A stretch of 5,477 nt of DNA, from positions 1 to 5,477 of the forward strand of contig JAFGSL010000334.1 of assembly GCA_016934645.1 (NCBI GenBank). Reading direction: 5' to 3'. A program made the translations under genes and the position numbers. This DNA is from Anaerolineae bacterium. Lineage in GTDB: Bacteria > Chloroflexota > Anaerolineae > B4-G1 > SLSP01. Below are positions 1 through 5,477 of the stretch, in pieces (the stretch's first letter is position 1; the number at the start of each line of letters is the position of its first letter). The notes under the pieces were generated by a model. That model was not told where the DNA came from, did no database searches, and was given only the letters and a program-made list of their open reading frames with translations.

Positions 1-3000
1 ATCGGGGCGTACCAATCGTAGCCGGTGAACCAGAGGATCATAGGGTAGCGTTGCAGGATAGCGAGGCTGGGTGATCGTGTGCCGGGGATGCTACCTAGAT
101 TGTCGGTGGTGTCCCATACGTCGAAGGGAATGGCGCGCGCGGTCAATGCGCTGGTGTACTGCCTTTCCACCGGATACCACCGGTCGTCGTCCACCAAAAG
201 CACTGGCGCGGGCGTCTTGACGCTCAGCGTGAGGCTCACCCCCTTCGCCAGAAGGGGTGAGCCCGCCGTCACGGTGAGGGTGTTGCTGACGTTGATTCCG
301 GTTTCGGCAGGGATGGTGACGGCGACGGTGAGTGTGATGGATTCGCAGGCTGCGAGGGTAACCGTGGACGGCGTCAGCGTGGCGGGCCAAGCGGCGGAAT
401 CCAGCGTGAGTGTGACTGGCGTGGTGAGACCGCTGTAGCCGGTGTGCCGCAAGCGCAGTGTGTGGGTGATGGTTTGGCCCGGCAGCTCAATGTACAGCGG
501 ATCGTTCACGTGTTTGAGTTCGAGCGCGACGGCTGGGGGCGGCGTTATCAGCCAATCAAGGCTGCGCGCGAGCACATCTGCCCGCTGATCGTGCAGGGAG
601 ATGGCCTCGTAGCCAAAGGAGAAGAAGAGTGCACGGTAAGGTGTACAAACCGAAGCGCCCACGCTACCGCCACTGCCATCGGTATACTGCCATAGCATTT
701 CTGCCTTATCGGGATCGCGGACCTGGACGGTGTCGGGCCAGGTTTGGTTGTTTGCACCATCACCACCTTCGATCGTCACTGTGATACCGGAGAACGGCCC
801 AAGGCCGGACAATTGGCGAACTGCTGCGTCGTCTGCGACATAGCCAGCGCCGATGGTCTCTATTAGATAGGGTTGTGGGCTTGAGAGACCCCCGCCACTG
901 TCGAAATATGCTACGTCCTGTCCACTGAGCAGCAGGCGTCCCCCGTTTTTGAGATAGGCATCCAGTTCTGTCCCCCCATCGACCAATCCCGGCGAGCCTT
1001 CGGGCGATGACCAGAGGACGACGTCGTACTGCGCGAGGGTGGTGCTGATGGGGGTCTCAGCGGGCGGGAATTTGATGCGTTGCTCGTCGTACGTGTAGGC
1101 GAGCGCGTCGAGGGCGGCTTTCCAGTAGGATGTCTGGCTACCATAATACCACGCGCCTTCGTCGACCAGCAGCAGCGTGGGAGCTAGTGTGAGGATGAAG
1201 TCGCGGGTGGTGGTCTCTCCGGCGATGACGCTGATGGTGGCCGTGATCACGCGGTAGCCCAACCCACGCGCGGCGACGGTGTAGACGCCTGTGGGCAGTT
1301 TTAGGCTGTAATCGCCGGAAGTGCTGACGCTGGCCGTGACCGGCGTGCCGAGTGCCTCTATGGTGACGGTGCGTGTGGGGGCGGCGTCGGTCCCTGCGAC
1401 GGTAACATGACCTTGCAGTGTCCCGGTGGGTAGGGGAAGGAGCGTGAAATTGAGTTGTTGCTGCGTACCAGTGAAGATGGGGACGTTCCACTGCGTGGCG
1501 GGCAGGTAGCCGAAGGCCAAGGCGGTGACGTCGTAGACGTTGGGAGATAGCATCAGGGTATAGTCCCCGACTGCGTCTGTGGTTGTATGCGCCGGATTTC
1601 CGTCTGGATCGCGCGGTGTGGCGATGAGCGCGGCGTTGGCGATCGCTTGTTGGTTGGGGCCGGCGACGTTACCCGCGATCAGCCCGGCCTGTGTGGCAGC
1701 GGCGACCGCGGCAAAGGCGTCGATACGCCCCCAGCCGCTGTCATTGTTGGGTAGGGGCAGTGCCAAGGGGACGGCGGTCTGCGCGATGAGGTCAGTGGTC
1801 TCTGTGATGGAGAGCGTGGGGTTGGCGGAACGCAGCAGCGCGACCAGCCCGGCGACGTGCGGCGTTGCCATAGATGTGCCGTTGCTGAGTGTGTAGATAC
1901 CACCTGGCACGGAAGAGAGGACATTGACACCCGGCGCGACAATGTGCGGTTTTACTTCGCCCCACGGCGACGGTCCGCGACCGGAGAAGTAAGCCACGTC
2001 GTCATCAGGATCACTCGCACCAACGGCAAAGACGCCTGGATTGCTGGCCGGCGAGCCGACAGAGCCAGGCGAGGGGCCGTTGTTGCCCGCTGCGAAGAGT
2101 GGTAGAATATCCGCCGCCTGCAGGAGCGCGATATCTTCCGCAAAGGTATCGCGGGAAGATTGCGACGAGGACCACGAGTTGTTGACTACGTCGGGCGCCA
2201 AAGCTGGGTCGCCGCCGGGGGCCAGCAACCATTGGAACCCTGCGTGAATCCAGGAATCGTAGCCGAGGCCTTGACCGTTAAGCACTTTGACGCCGACCCA
2301 CTGTGCCCCGGGTGCTACACCGATATTGCCGGCGCTTGTAGCTTGTCCCACTGCCGTCCCTGCAACGTGTGTGCCGTGCCCGTAATCGTCGTAGGGATAG
2401 AGGCCTTCGTTGACGGCATCGTACCACGAGTGGGTGTGGTCGAAGAGGCCGTGCCCGAGGTTACCCCGGTAATTACTGCTCAAAGCTGGATGGAGCATAT
2501 CTACACCGGTGTCCATGATCGCCACAACTGCGCCTGTCCCGGAGATACCCAGAGTTGACCAGACCTCGGGGGCGCGGATTTGCGCCAGTCCCCACGTTGT
2601 TTCACCGCTCGTTATATCTTCTACGCGCATCGCGTTTTCCACGTTAGTCGCATCCTTTGCGGCGTCCGCATTTTCCGGGTTAGTGACTTGGGCGGGGAGG
2701 ATGTACTGCTCGTAGTGATCCAGGTGGATTTCCGCTACGTCTGGTGACGTGATCAACTGGCGCACGAAATCAGGGCTGGCTGTCAACGCTGTCGCGCGGA
2801 TGATCCACAAATCCTGCCTCGCCAGGACAAAGTCCTGGCGTTGGGCCTCGTCGAGGAGTGTTGCCACCGGTTCCAGGGCACCGGCAAAATCGTCCTGGAG
2901 CGTTTCGACCAGCATTGCGCGCGACGCCGCGTTCGCCGTTTTTGCCGTCGGCGCGACTGCGCTCGCTCCTGCCGGGCGTAACTTCACGATGACGCACAGT

Positions 3001-3155
3001 GGTGTCTCCGGATCGGCCTCCAGCGCCCGCAGTACATCGGGTTCGACGATAGGGGCCGCGTCTCCCGTGGTTTTTGCGCTGTTAACCGCCGGAGCGACCG
3101 GCAATAGAGAAAAGAGGATTGTCAGAAAAAGTGTTATCCGCACCAGTTTTCGCAT
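1..3155 (-). CDS. Secreted multidomain subtilisin-like serine protease (peptidase S8), 3' end outside the window
   Basis: The gene encodes an extracellular endopeptidase of the subtilisin family; its substrate is unknown. The reading frame is open from the ATG at 3155 to the left edge (1051 full codons, no stop), so the C-terminus is missing. The start is supported by AAGGAG about 8 nt upstream. Residues 1-27 form a signal peptide: a basic MRKLVR start, a hydrophobic core, and likely cleavage after VNSA. Residues about 45-165 look like an I9-type propeptide ('CVIVKLRP', 'SPDVAEI'). The catalytic domain covers about 185-480 with a complete triad: Asp215 in MDTG, His260 in GHGTHVAGT and Ser428 in GTSMATPHVAG. 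Asn358 in AAGNNG is the expected oxyanion-hole residue. There is no PA-type insert. After it come two carboxypeptidase-regulatory-like beta modules (about 490-575 and 575-658; 'GDYTL' and 'GDYSLKLPTGVYTV'). A Rossmann/glutamine-amidotransferase-like module follows (about 660-870; LLLVDE, 'NGGRLLLSGQD'), then an Ig-like beta-sandwich (about 872-980). A second module of the first type starts at LLVDDD near 985 and is cut off. The S8 call is firm; the accessory-domain calls rest on pattern only. Confidence 0.95.
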   Translation of the reverse strand, partial: MRKLVRITLFLTILFSLLPVAPAVNSAKTTGDAAPIVEPDVLRALEADPETPLCVIVKLRPAGASAVAPTAKTANAASRAMLVETLQDDFAGALEPVATLLDEAQRQDFVLARQDLWIIRATALTASPDFVRQLITSPDVAEIHLDHYEQYILPAQVTNPENADAAKDATNVENAMRVEDITSGETTWGLAQIRAPEVWSTLGISGTGAVVAIMDTGVDMLHPALSSNYRGNLGHGLFDHTHSWYDAVNEGLYPYDDYGHGTHVAGTAVGQATSAGNIGVAPGAQWVGVKVLNGQGLGYDSWIHAGFQWLLAPGGDPALAPDVVNNSWSSSQSSRDTFAEDIALLQAADILPLFAAGNNGPSPGSVGSPASNPGVFAVGASDPDDDVAYFSGRGPSPWGEVKPHIVAPGVNVLSSVPGGIYTLSNGTSMATPHVAGLVALLRSANPTLSITETTDLIAQTAVPLALPLPNNDSGWGRIDAFAAVAAATQAGLIAGNVAGPNQQAIANAALIATPRDPDGNPAHTTTDAVGDYTLMLSPNVYDVTALAFGYLPATQWNVPIFTGTQQQLNFTLLPLPTGTLQGHVTVAGTDAAPTRTVTIEALGTPVTASVSTSGDYSLKLPTGVYTVAARGLGYRVITATISVIAGETTTRDFILTLAPTLLLVDEGAWYYGSQTSYWKAALDALAYTYDEQRIKFPPAETPISTTLAQYDVVLWSSPEGSPGLVDGGTELDAYLKNGGRLLLSGQDVAYFDSGGGLSSPQPYLIETIGAGYVADDAAVRQLSGLGPFSGITVTIEGGDGANNQTWPDTVQVRDPDKAEMLWQYTDGSGGSVGASVCTPYRALFFSFGYEAISLHDQRADVLARSLDWLITPPPAVALELKHVNDPLYIELPGQTITHTLRLRHTGYSGLTTPVTLTLDSAAWPATLTPSTVTLAACESITLTVAVTIPAETGINVSNTLTVTAGSPLLAKGVSLTLSVKTPAPVLLVDDDRWYPVERQYTSALTARAIPFDVWDTTDNLGSIPGTRSPSLAILQRYPMILWFTGYDWYAP
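233..263. repeat. Near-perfect inverted repeat inside the subtilase gene
   Basis: GGCTCA followed by five C and TTC (233-246) pairs with GAAGGGG then TGAGCC (251-263), with one bulged base and a four-base loop (GCCA). It lies in the 3' part of the protease gene and encodes the 'SPLLAKGVSL' stretch of the Ig-like module without breaking the frame. Confidence 0.55.
2820..2840. repeat. Perfect inverted repeat inside the subtilase propeptide region
   Basis: Two 9-base arms, CGCCAGGAC (2820-2828) and GTCCTGGCG (2832-2840), are perfectly complementary around the loop AAA. They lie within the part of the protease gene encoding the propeptide segment QRQDFVLARQD. An overlapping alternative pairing of TCCTG (2812-2816) with CAGGA (2823-2827) is also possible. 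Confidence 0.6.
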
Positions 3156-3162
3156 AGTAAGA

Positions 3163-3168
3163 CTCCTT
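3163..3168 (-). promoter_or_regulatory. Ribosome binding site of the subtilase gene
   Basis: On the minus strand the sequence reads AAGGAG, then about 8 bases, then ATG at 3155. This is a near-consensus Shine-Dalgarno site. It fixes the start over later in-frame codons, and the signal peptide that begins right there agrees. Confidence 0.75.
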
Positions 3169-3280
3169 GATTTACAATAAAAACGCTCAAAACTGGAGGC
3201 CCAGAATCAGAATGCGAAAGGTCGATTGCTATTCGTTCTGGTCTTCGCATAGTAAAATATTGTAACGCGCAATCAAAGCC

Positions 3281-3308
3281 CCAAAGTTCGAAGTCCGATA
3301 TCCAGAAT
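3281..3308. repeat. Degenerate 7-bp tandem repeat, four units
   Basis: Four consecutive 7-mers read ccaaagt, tcgaagt, ccgatat and ccagaat. They share a C at the second position, A or G at the third or fourth, and usually a final T, so this looks like a decayed short tandem repeat. Heptameric repeats of this general kind are known between genes in several bacterial groups, where their role is unclear. The degeneracy means chance cannot be excluded. Confidence 0.4.
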
Positions 3309-3400
3309 TGTGTTGCCCTAACCCGGATGAACCAGAACCAAAAGAACCTGCGCCACCCGTTTGCTTGCTCATTGTGCAAGAACTTGCGTGGATAGTCCCT

Positions 3401-3406
3401 ATTATA
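3401..3406 (-). promoter_or_regulatory. Possible -10 element for the subtilase gene
   Basis: The minus strand reads a perfect TATAAT here, facing the protease. There is no good -35 hexamer 17 bases upstream (CACTCA is poor). If used, it would give a leader of roughly 240 nt. A second candidate, TACAAT at 3264-3259, lies closer to the gene but also lacks a convincing -35. In an A+T-richer spacer such hexamers can arise by chance. Confidence 0.25.
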
Positions 3407-3492
3407 CAACGCTTTGGTCTCCCTGAGTGTAGGCGAAAAGATGGAACGTGATCGCGGTTTATCGTTTTCTTTGTCTGTTCGTGGCCTGCTCT

Positions 3493-3521
3493 TTTGCATC
3501 GCTCCCAAGTTGGGCTAGAAT
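3493..3521 (+). promoter_or_regulatory. Candidate sigma-70-type promoter of the ABC exporter operon
   Basis: TTTGCA (3493-3498) and TAGAAT (3516-3521) are separated by exactly 17 bases. The -10 matches TATAAT at five of six positions and the -35 matches TTGACA at four of six. Transcription would begin near 3528, leaving a leader of about 20 nt that contains the GGAGG site. Position and spacing fit the operon well, but promoter consensus for this lineage is assumed. Confidence 0.45.
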
Positions 3522-3539
3522 GAGAGCACAGACGTTTGT

Positions 3540-3544
3540 GGAGG
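3540..3544 (+). promoter_or_regulatory. Ribosome binding site of the ABC ATPase gene
   Basis: GGAGG lies four bases before the ATG at 3549. The spacing is slightly short, but the motif is perfect and no competing start lies in frame upstream. Confidence 0.7.
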
Positions 3545-3548
3545 CACC

Positions 3549-4529
3549 ATGATCGAAGTCACCGACTTGACGAAAACATTCGTGACCACGGAGAAGCAAC
3601 CGGGCTTGCGGGGGAGCCTGAGATCGCTGGTGTGGCCGGAACGGCGCGAGGTGCAGGCGGTGAAGGCAATCACGTTCAGCGTGGAGGATGGGGAGCGATT
3701 GGCCTTCATCGGGCCGAACGGCGCGGGCAAGTCCACGACCATCAAAATGCTCACCGGCATCCTCTATCCTACCTCAGGGACGGCGCGCGTGTTGGGGAAG
3801 ACGCCCTGGAAAGAGCGCCAAAAGCTCGCCTACCAGATTGGTACAGTCTTCGGGCAGAAGTCGCAGCTCTGGTATCATTTGCCGCCGGCGGACTCCTTCG
3901 ATCTGCTGGCGCGCATCTACGAACTGGACAAGGCCGCGTACCAGGAGCGCCGGACCTATCTGGTGGACCTCTTTGAGCTGGATGCCTATCTCCATACACC
4001 GGTGCGCAAGCTCTCGCTGGGCGAGCGTATGCGCTGCGAGATCGCGGCGTCGCTACTGCATCGCCCGCGCATCATCTTTTTGGACGAGCCGACCATCGGC
4101 CTCGACGTGGTCGTCAAGCAGCGCATCCGCGACCTGATCCTGGAACTAAACCAGCGTGAGGGCGTGACAATCTTCCTCACGTCGCACGATGCCGGGGACG
4201 TGGAGGTGCTGTGCCAGCGGGCGATGGTTATCAACCACGGCGAGGTCATCTACGACGGGCGCGTCAACGACTTGAAGCACAACTATCTGCGCACGAAGAC
4301 CGTCTCGCTCAAGCTGGGTGAGTCGTGGGATGGCTTCGCCGCTCCCGGTGTCCAGGTACTCAAACATAAGGGCTACGGCGTCAAGCTGGAAGTGGATACG
4401 TCTGTGGCGTCTATCGACGCGGTGATGGCGCAACTGCTGAGCCGTTATGCGATTGTGGATATCAATGTCGATAATCCGCCGATGGAGCAAATCATCGCGC
4501 AGATTTACGGCATAACACGTGAAGTGTGA
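3549..4529 (+). CDS. ABC transporter ATP-binding protein, COG4586-type exporter ATPase
   Basis: This 326-residue protein is the cytoplasmic ATPase subunit that would drive an ABC-2-type exporter; the substrate is unknown. All nucleotide-binding motifs are present: Walker A GPNGAGKST (55-63), Q-loop Gln103 in VFGQKSQLW, signature LSLGE (155-159), Walker B IIFLDE (175-180), D-loop GLDV (184-187) and the switch His213 in TSHD. The long insert between the first strand and Walker A (about 15-36, 'GLRGSLRSLVWPERREV') is, from memory, typical of the COG4586 group. So are LSLGERMRCEIAASLLH in place of LSGGQ and the DEPTIGLDV string. The C-terminal part (about 250-326) is a small accessory domain that I cannot assign further. 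The start has GGAGG four bases upstream. The last five codons and the TGA lie inside a 7-bp tandem repeat, so the C-terminal tail may vary between strains. The permease gene follows 52 bases downstream on the same strand, which suggests one transcript. Confidence 0.93.
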   Translation: MIEVTDLTKTFVTTEKQPGLRGSLRSLVWPERREVQAVKAITFSVEDGERLAFIGPNGAGKSTTIKMLTGILYPTSGTARVLGKTPWKERQKLAYQIGTVFGQKSQLWYHLPPADSFDLLARIYELDKAAYQERRTYLVDLFELDAYLHTPVRKLSLGERMRCEIAASLLHRPRIIFLDEPTIGLDVVVKQRIRDLILELNQREGVTIFLTSHDAGDVEVLCQRAMVINHGEVIYDGRVNDLKHNYLRTKTVSLKLGESWDGFAAPGVQVLKHKGYGVKLEVDTSVASIDAVMAQLLSRYAIVDINVDNPPMEQIIAQIYGITREV

Positions 4530-4558
4530 AGCGTGATACGTGAAATGCGATGAGACAC
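4517..4558. repeat. 7-bp tandem repeat across the ATPase-permease junction
   Basis: Consecutive heptamers read acgtgaa, gtgtgaa, gcgtgat, acgtgaa, atgcgat and gagacac. The first four are clear copies of an RYGTGAW-like unit, the fifth is decayed and the sixth is marginal. The array overlaps the last codons and TGA stop (4527-4529) of the ATPase gene and occupies most of the gap before the permease. It also contains an in-frame GTG at 4540 that could be mistaken for the permease start. Confidence 0.65.
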
Positions 4559-4570
4559 AGAAGAAAATGA

Positions 4571-4576
4571 AGAAGG
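4571..4576 (+). promoter_or_regulatory. Ribosome binding site deciding the permease start
   Basis: AGAAGG (one mismatch to AGGAGG) lies five bases before the ATG at 4582. Two in-frame upstream alternatives, GTG at 4540 inside the tandem repeat and ATG at 4567, have no purine-rich site at useful spacing. I therefore prefer 4582. Confidence 0.5.
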
Positions 4577-4581
4577 CAGGC

Positions 4582-5382
4582 ATGTTACGGGCGCTCCCGC
4601 GTTATGGATTTGTGGCGCGCATCGCAGCGCGGCAGCAATGGGTCTATCGCGGCGAGTTGTGGATGCGCTCGATCGCGATGGTGCTTTTTATGGGTGTGTT
4701 TATGGCGCTGTGGAGCACCGCCTTCCGCATCAGTGGCGAGGGCGAGTTGGCGGGCTACTCGTTGGTGGAGGTCGTCTGGTATCTGGCGATGACGGAGACG
4801 ATCACGCTCTCCACCTCGCGCGCGTTCGTGGACATCAGCGACGCGGTCAAATCCGGCGATCTGGCCTACACGTTGACGCGCCCTATGAGCTATCCCTTCT
4901 TCCAAATCGCGCACTCGCTCGGTAGCAGCTTGCCGCGCTTGGGGCTGAACTTGCTGACGGCGTCGGCGGTGGTGGCGCTCGGGGTAGGGGTGGGGGCGGG
5001 CAGTCTGCCTGGAATCGTAGCCTTTTTCGTGACAGGGGCGCTGGCGTTGCTGCTCGACGCGCTGATCGCCGTTTTGATCGGTTTGTCGGCCTTCTGGATC
5101 GAGGAGGTGATGCCGATCTTCTGGATTTACCAGAAATTGCTGTTCACTATCGGCGGACTGTTCCTGCCGTTGGAGATGCTCCCCCCGTGGTTGCGGCGTA
5201 TTTCGATGTGGTTGCCCTTTCGTTACGTGGCGAACGTTCCCGCGCGCGTCTTCGTCGCCTTCGACTGGCACGAAGCCCTTGGCGCAGCAGCGGGTCAGAT
5301 TGCCTACATCGCTGTGACGACCGTCATCGTGCTCCTCGTCTGGCGGTTGGCGCAGAAGCGGATGGTGGTGCATGGGGGATGA
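4582..5382 (+). CDS. ABC-2-type exporter permease, DUF990 / COG4587-like
   Basis: This 266-residue integral membrane protein should form the channel half of the exporter powered by the ATPase encoded just upstream. About six membrane segments are visible, near residues 31-48, 60-80 (weak), 118-138, 143-172, 178-198 and 235-255. Family-like features, from memory of DUF990 permeases, are a basic amphipathic N-terminus (RYGFVARIAARQQWVYRGELWMRS), the cytoplasmic 'SGDLAYTLTRPMSYP' stretch near 91-105, and 'PLEMLPPWLRRISMWLPFRY' near 196-215. The start is uncertain. ATG 4582 has the best ribosome binding site and puts the conserved N-terminal helix right at the beginning. Starts at 4567 or 4540 would add 5 or 14 residues (MKCDETQKK...) that are charged and partly encoded by tandem repeat. 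The protein ends in a basic tail (WRLAQKRMVVHGG), as expected for a cytoplasmic C-terminus. Transporters of this type often use a second DUF990 permease, which is not seen here. Confidence 0.88.
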   Translation: MLRALPRYGFVARIAARQQWVYRGELWMRSIAMVLFMGVFMALWSTAFRISGEGELAGYSLVEVVWYLAMTETITLSTSRAFVDISDAVKSGDLAYTLTRPMSYPFFQIAHSLGSSLPRLGLNLLTASAVVALGVGVGAGSLPGIVAFFVTGALALLLDALIAVLIGLSAFWIEEVMPIFWIYQKLLFTIGGLFLPLEMLPPWLRRISMWLPFRYVANVPARVFVAFDWHEALGAAAGQIAYIAVTTVIVLLVWRLAQKRMVVHGG

Positions 5383-5477
5383 GAAAATTAGAAATAGAGT
5401 TATTGCACAATAAGAACATTAGGTAGGTTTAACTGGCGAAGCGGAAGTTGACTAGATTAAGCGCCCATCGCTTGCGC
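5383..5477. other. Region after the permease with no recognisable gene
   Basis: This stretch is A+T-richer than the preceding gene. An ATG overlapping the permease stop opens only a 15-codon frame, which is too short to call. No convincing terminator is visible; a 5-bp stem (AAGCG/CGCTT) at 5459-5473 is too weak and has no T run. The partner permease expected for this exporter type does not begin here, although it could start just beyond the edge. Confidence 0.5.

Larger units (their letters stand above)
3156..3548. other. Divergent intergenic region between the subtilase and the ABC exporter genes
   Basis: This 393-base stretch separates two divergently transcribed genes and looks clearly richer in A+T than either of them. 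It holds the ribosome binding sites of both genes, a plausible plus-strand promoter near 3493-3521, minus-strand -10-like hexamers at 3401-3406 (TATAAT) and 3259-3264 (TACAAT), and a degenerate 7-bp tandem repeat at 3281-3308. It also holds the second copy of a 12-bp element, at 3244-3255. A 124-codon minus-strand frame crosses much of it (3508 to 3134). I do not call it a gene: it reads through the tandem repeat, overlaps the protease start in another frame and matches no family I know. I recognise no riboswitch or small RNA. Confidence 0.7.

Noticed and set aside
79..2715. Several plus- and minus-strand frames of 60-130 codons within the protease region
   Set aside because: All lie inside the single continuous protease frame, which carries an intact catalytic triad and coherent domains. 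These are shadow frames.
3155..3160. Frameshift or pseudogene status of the protease
   Set aside because: I followed the frame codon by codon from 3155 to 3 and found no stop or frame break. The missing stop codon reflects the window edge.
3134..3508. 124-codon minus-strand reading frame covering most of the divergent spacer
   Set aside because: It overlaps the protease start in another frame, reads through the decayed heptamer repeat, has an aromatic-rich low-complexity composition and matches no family I know.
4540..4581. GTG at 4540 or ATG at 4567 as the permease start
   Set aside because: The GTG is part of the tandem repeat and neither codon has a purine-rich site at good spacing. ATG 4582 has AGAAGG five bases upstream and begins at the conserved N-terminal helix.
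4585..5373. 262-codon minus-strand frame opposite the permease gene
   Set aside because: Its composition is rich in Arg, His and Gln, typical of an antisense shadow in GC-rich DNA. The plus-strand frame encodes a clear membrane protein with family motifs.
5459..5473. Small stem (AAGCG/CGCTT) as a terminator for the exporter operon
   Set aside because: It has only five base pairs and no following T run, which is within chance expectation.
1..5477. CRISPR array, tRNA, rRNA, transposase, toxin-antitoxin or defence genes
   Set aside because: I looked for these and saw none. The repeats present are 7-bp tandem arrays or single hairpins, not regularly spaced CRISPR-type repeats, and no coding region matches such systems.

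Overview
The window looks like a piece of a GC-rich bacterial chromosome, most likely from Chloroflexota (Anaerolineae-like). This placement is an inference from three things: a large secreted subtilase with many C-terminal beta and 'LLVD' modules, a COG4586/COG4587-type ABC exporter, and degenerate 7-bp tandem repeats at gene borders. No rRNA or other phylogenetic marker is present, so the placement is tentative.

Layout. Positions 1-3155 (minus strand) hold one uninterrupted reading frame. It begins at an ATG at 3155 with a good ribosome binding site and runs off the left edge. It encodes a secreted, multidomain subtilisin-family (S8) serine protease with a signal peptide, a propeptide and a complete catalytic domain. 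Two carboxypeptidase-regulatory-like beta modules follow, then a Rossmann-like 'LLLVDE' module, an Ig-like beta-sandwich and the start of a second 'LLVDDD' module. Positions 3156-3548 are a divergent intergenic region, visibly richer in A+T. It carries promoter-like elements for both directions and a decayed 7-bp tandem repeat. Positions 3549-4529 (plus) encode an ABC transporter ATPase of the COG4586 type, and 4582-5382 (plus) encode its ABC-2 / DUF990-type membrane permease. A second, clearer 7-bp tandem repeat spans the junction of these two genes and supplies the last codons and stop of the ATPase. The final 95 bases hold no recognisable gene.

The two plus-strand genes form an operon-like pair that should make one membrane exporter of unknown substrate. 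This type commonly has a second permease gene, which is not visible before the window ends. The protease has its own Sec-type signal peptide, so nothing in the sequence requires the exporter for its secretion. The divergent arrangement allows shared regulation but does not prove it. I see no defence system, CRISPR array, mobile element, tRNA or rRNA. The parts that ordinary genes do not explain are the heptamer repeats, two strong inverted repeats inside the protease gene, and a duplicated 12-bp element over its start codon.
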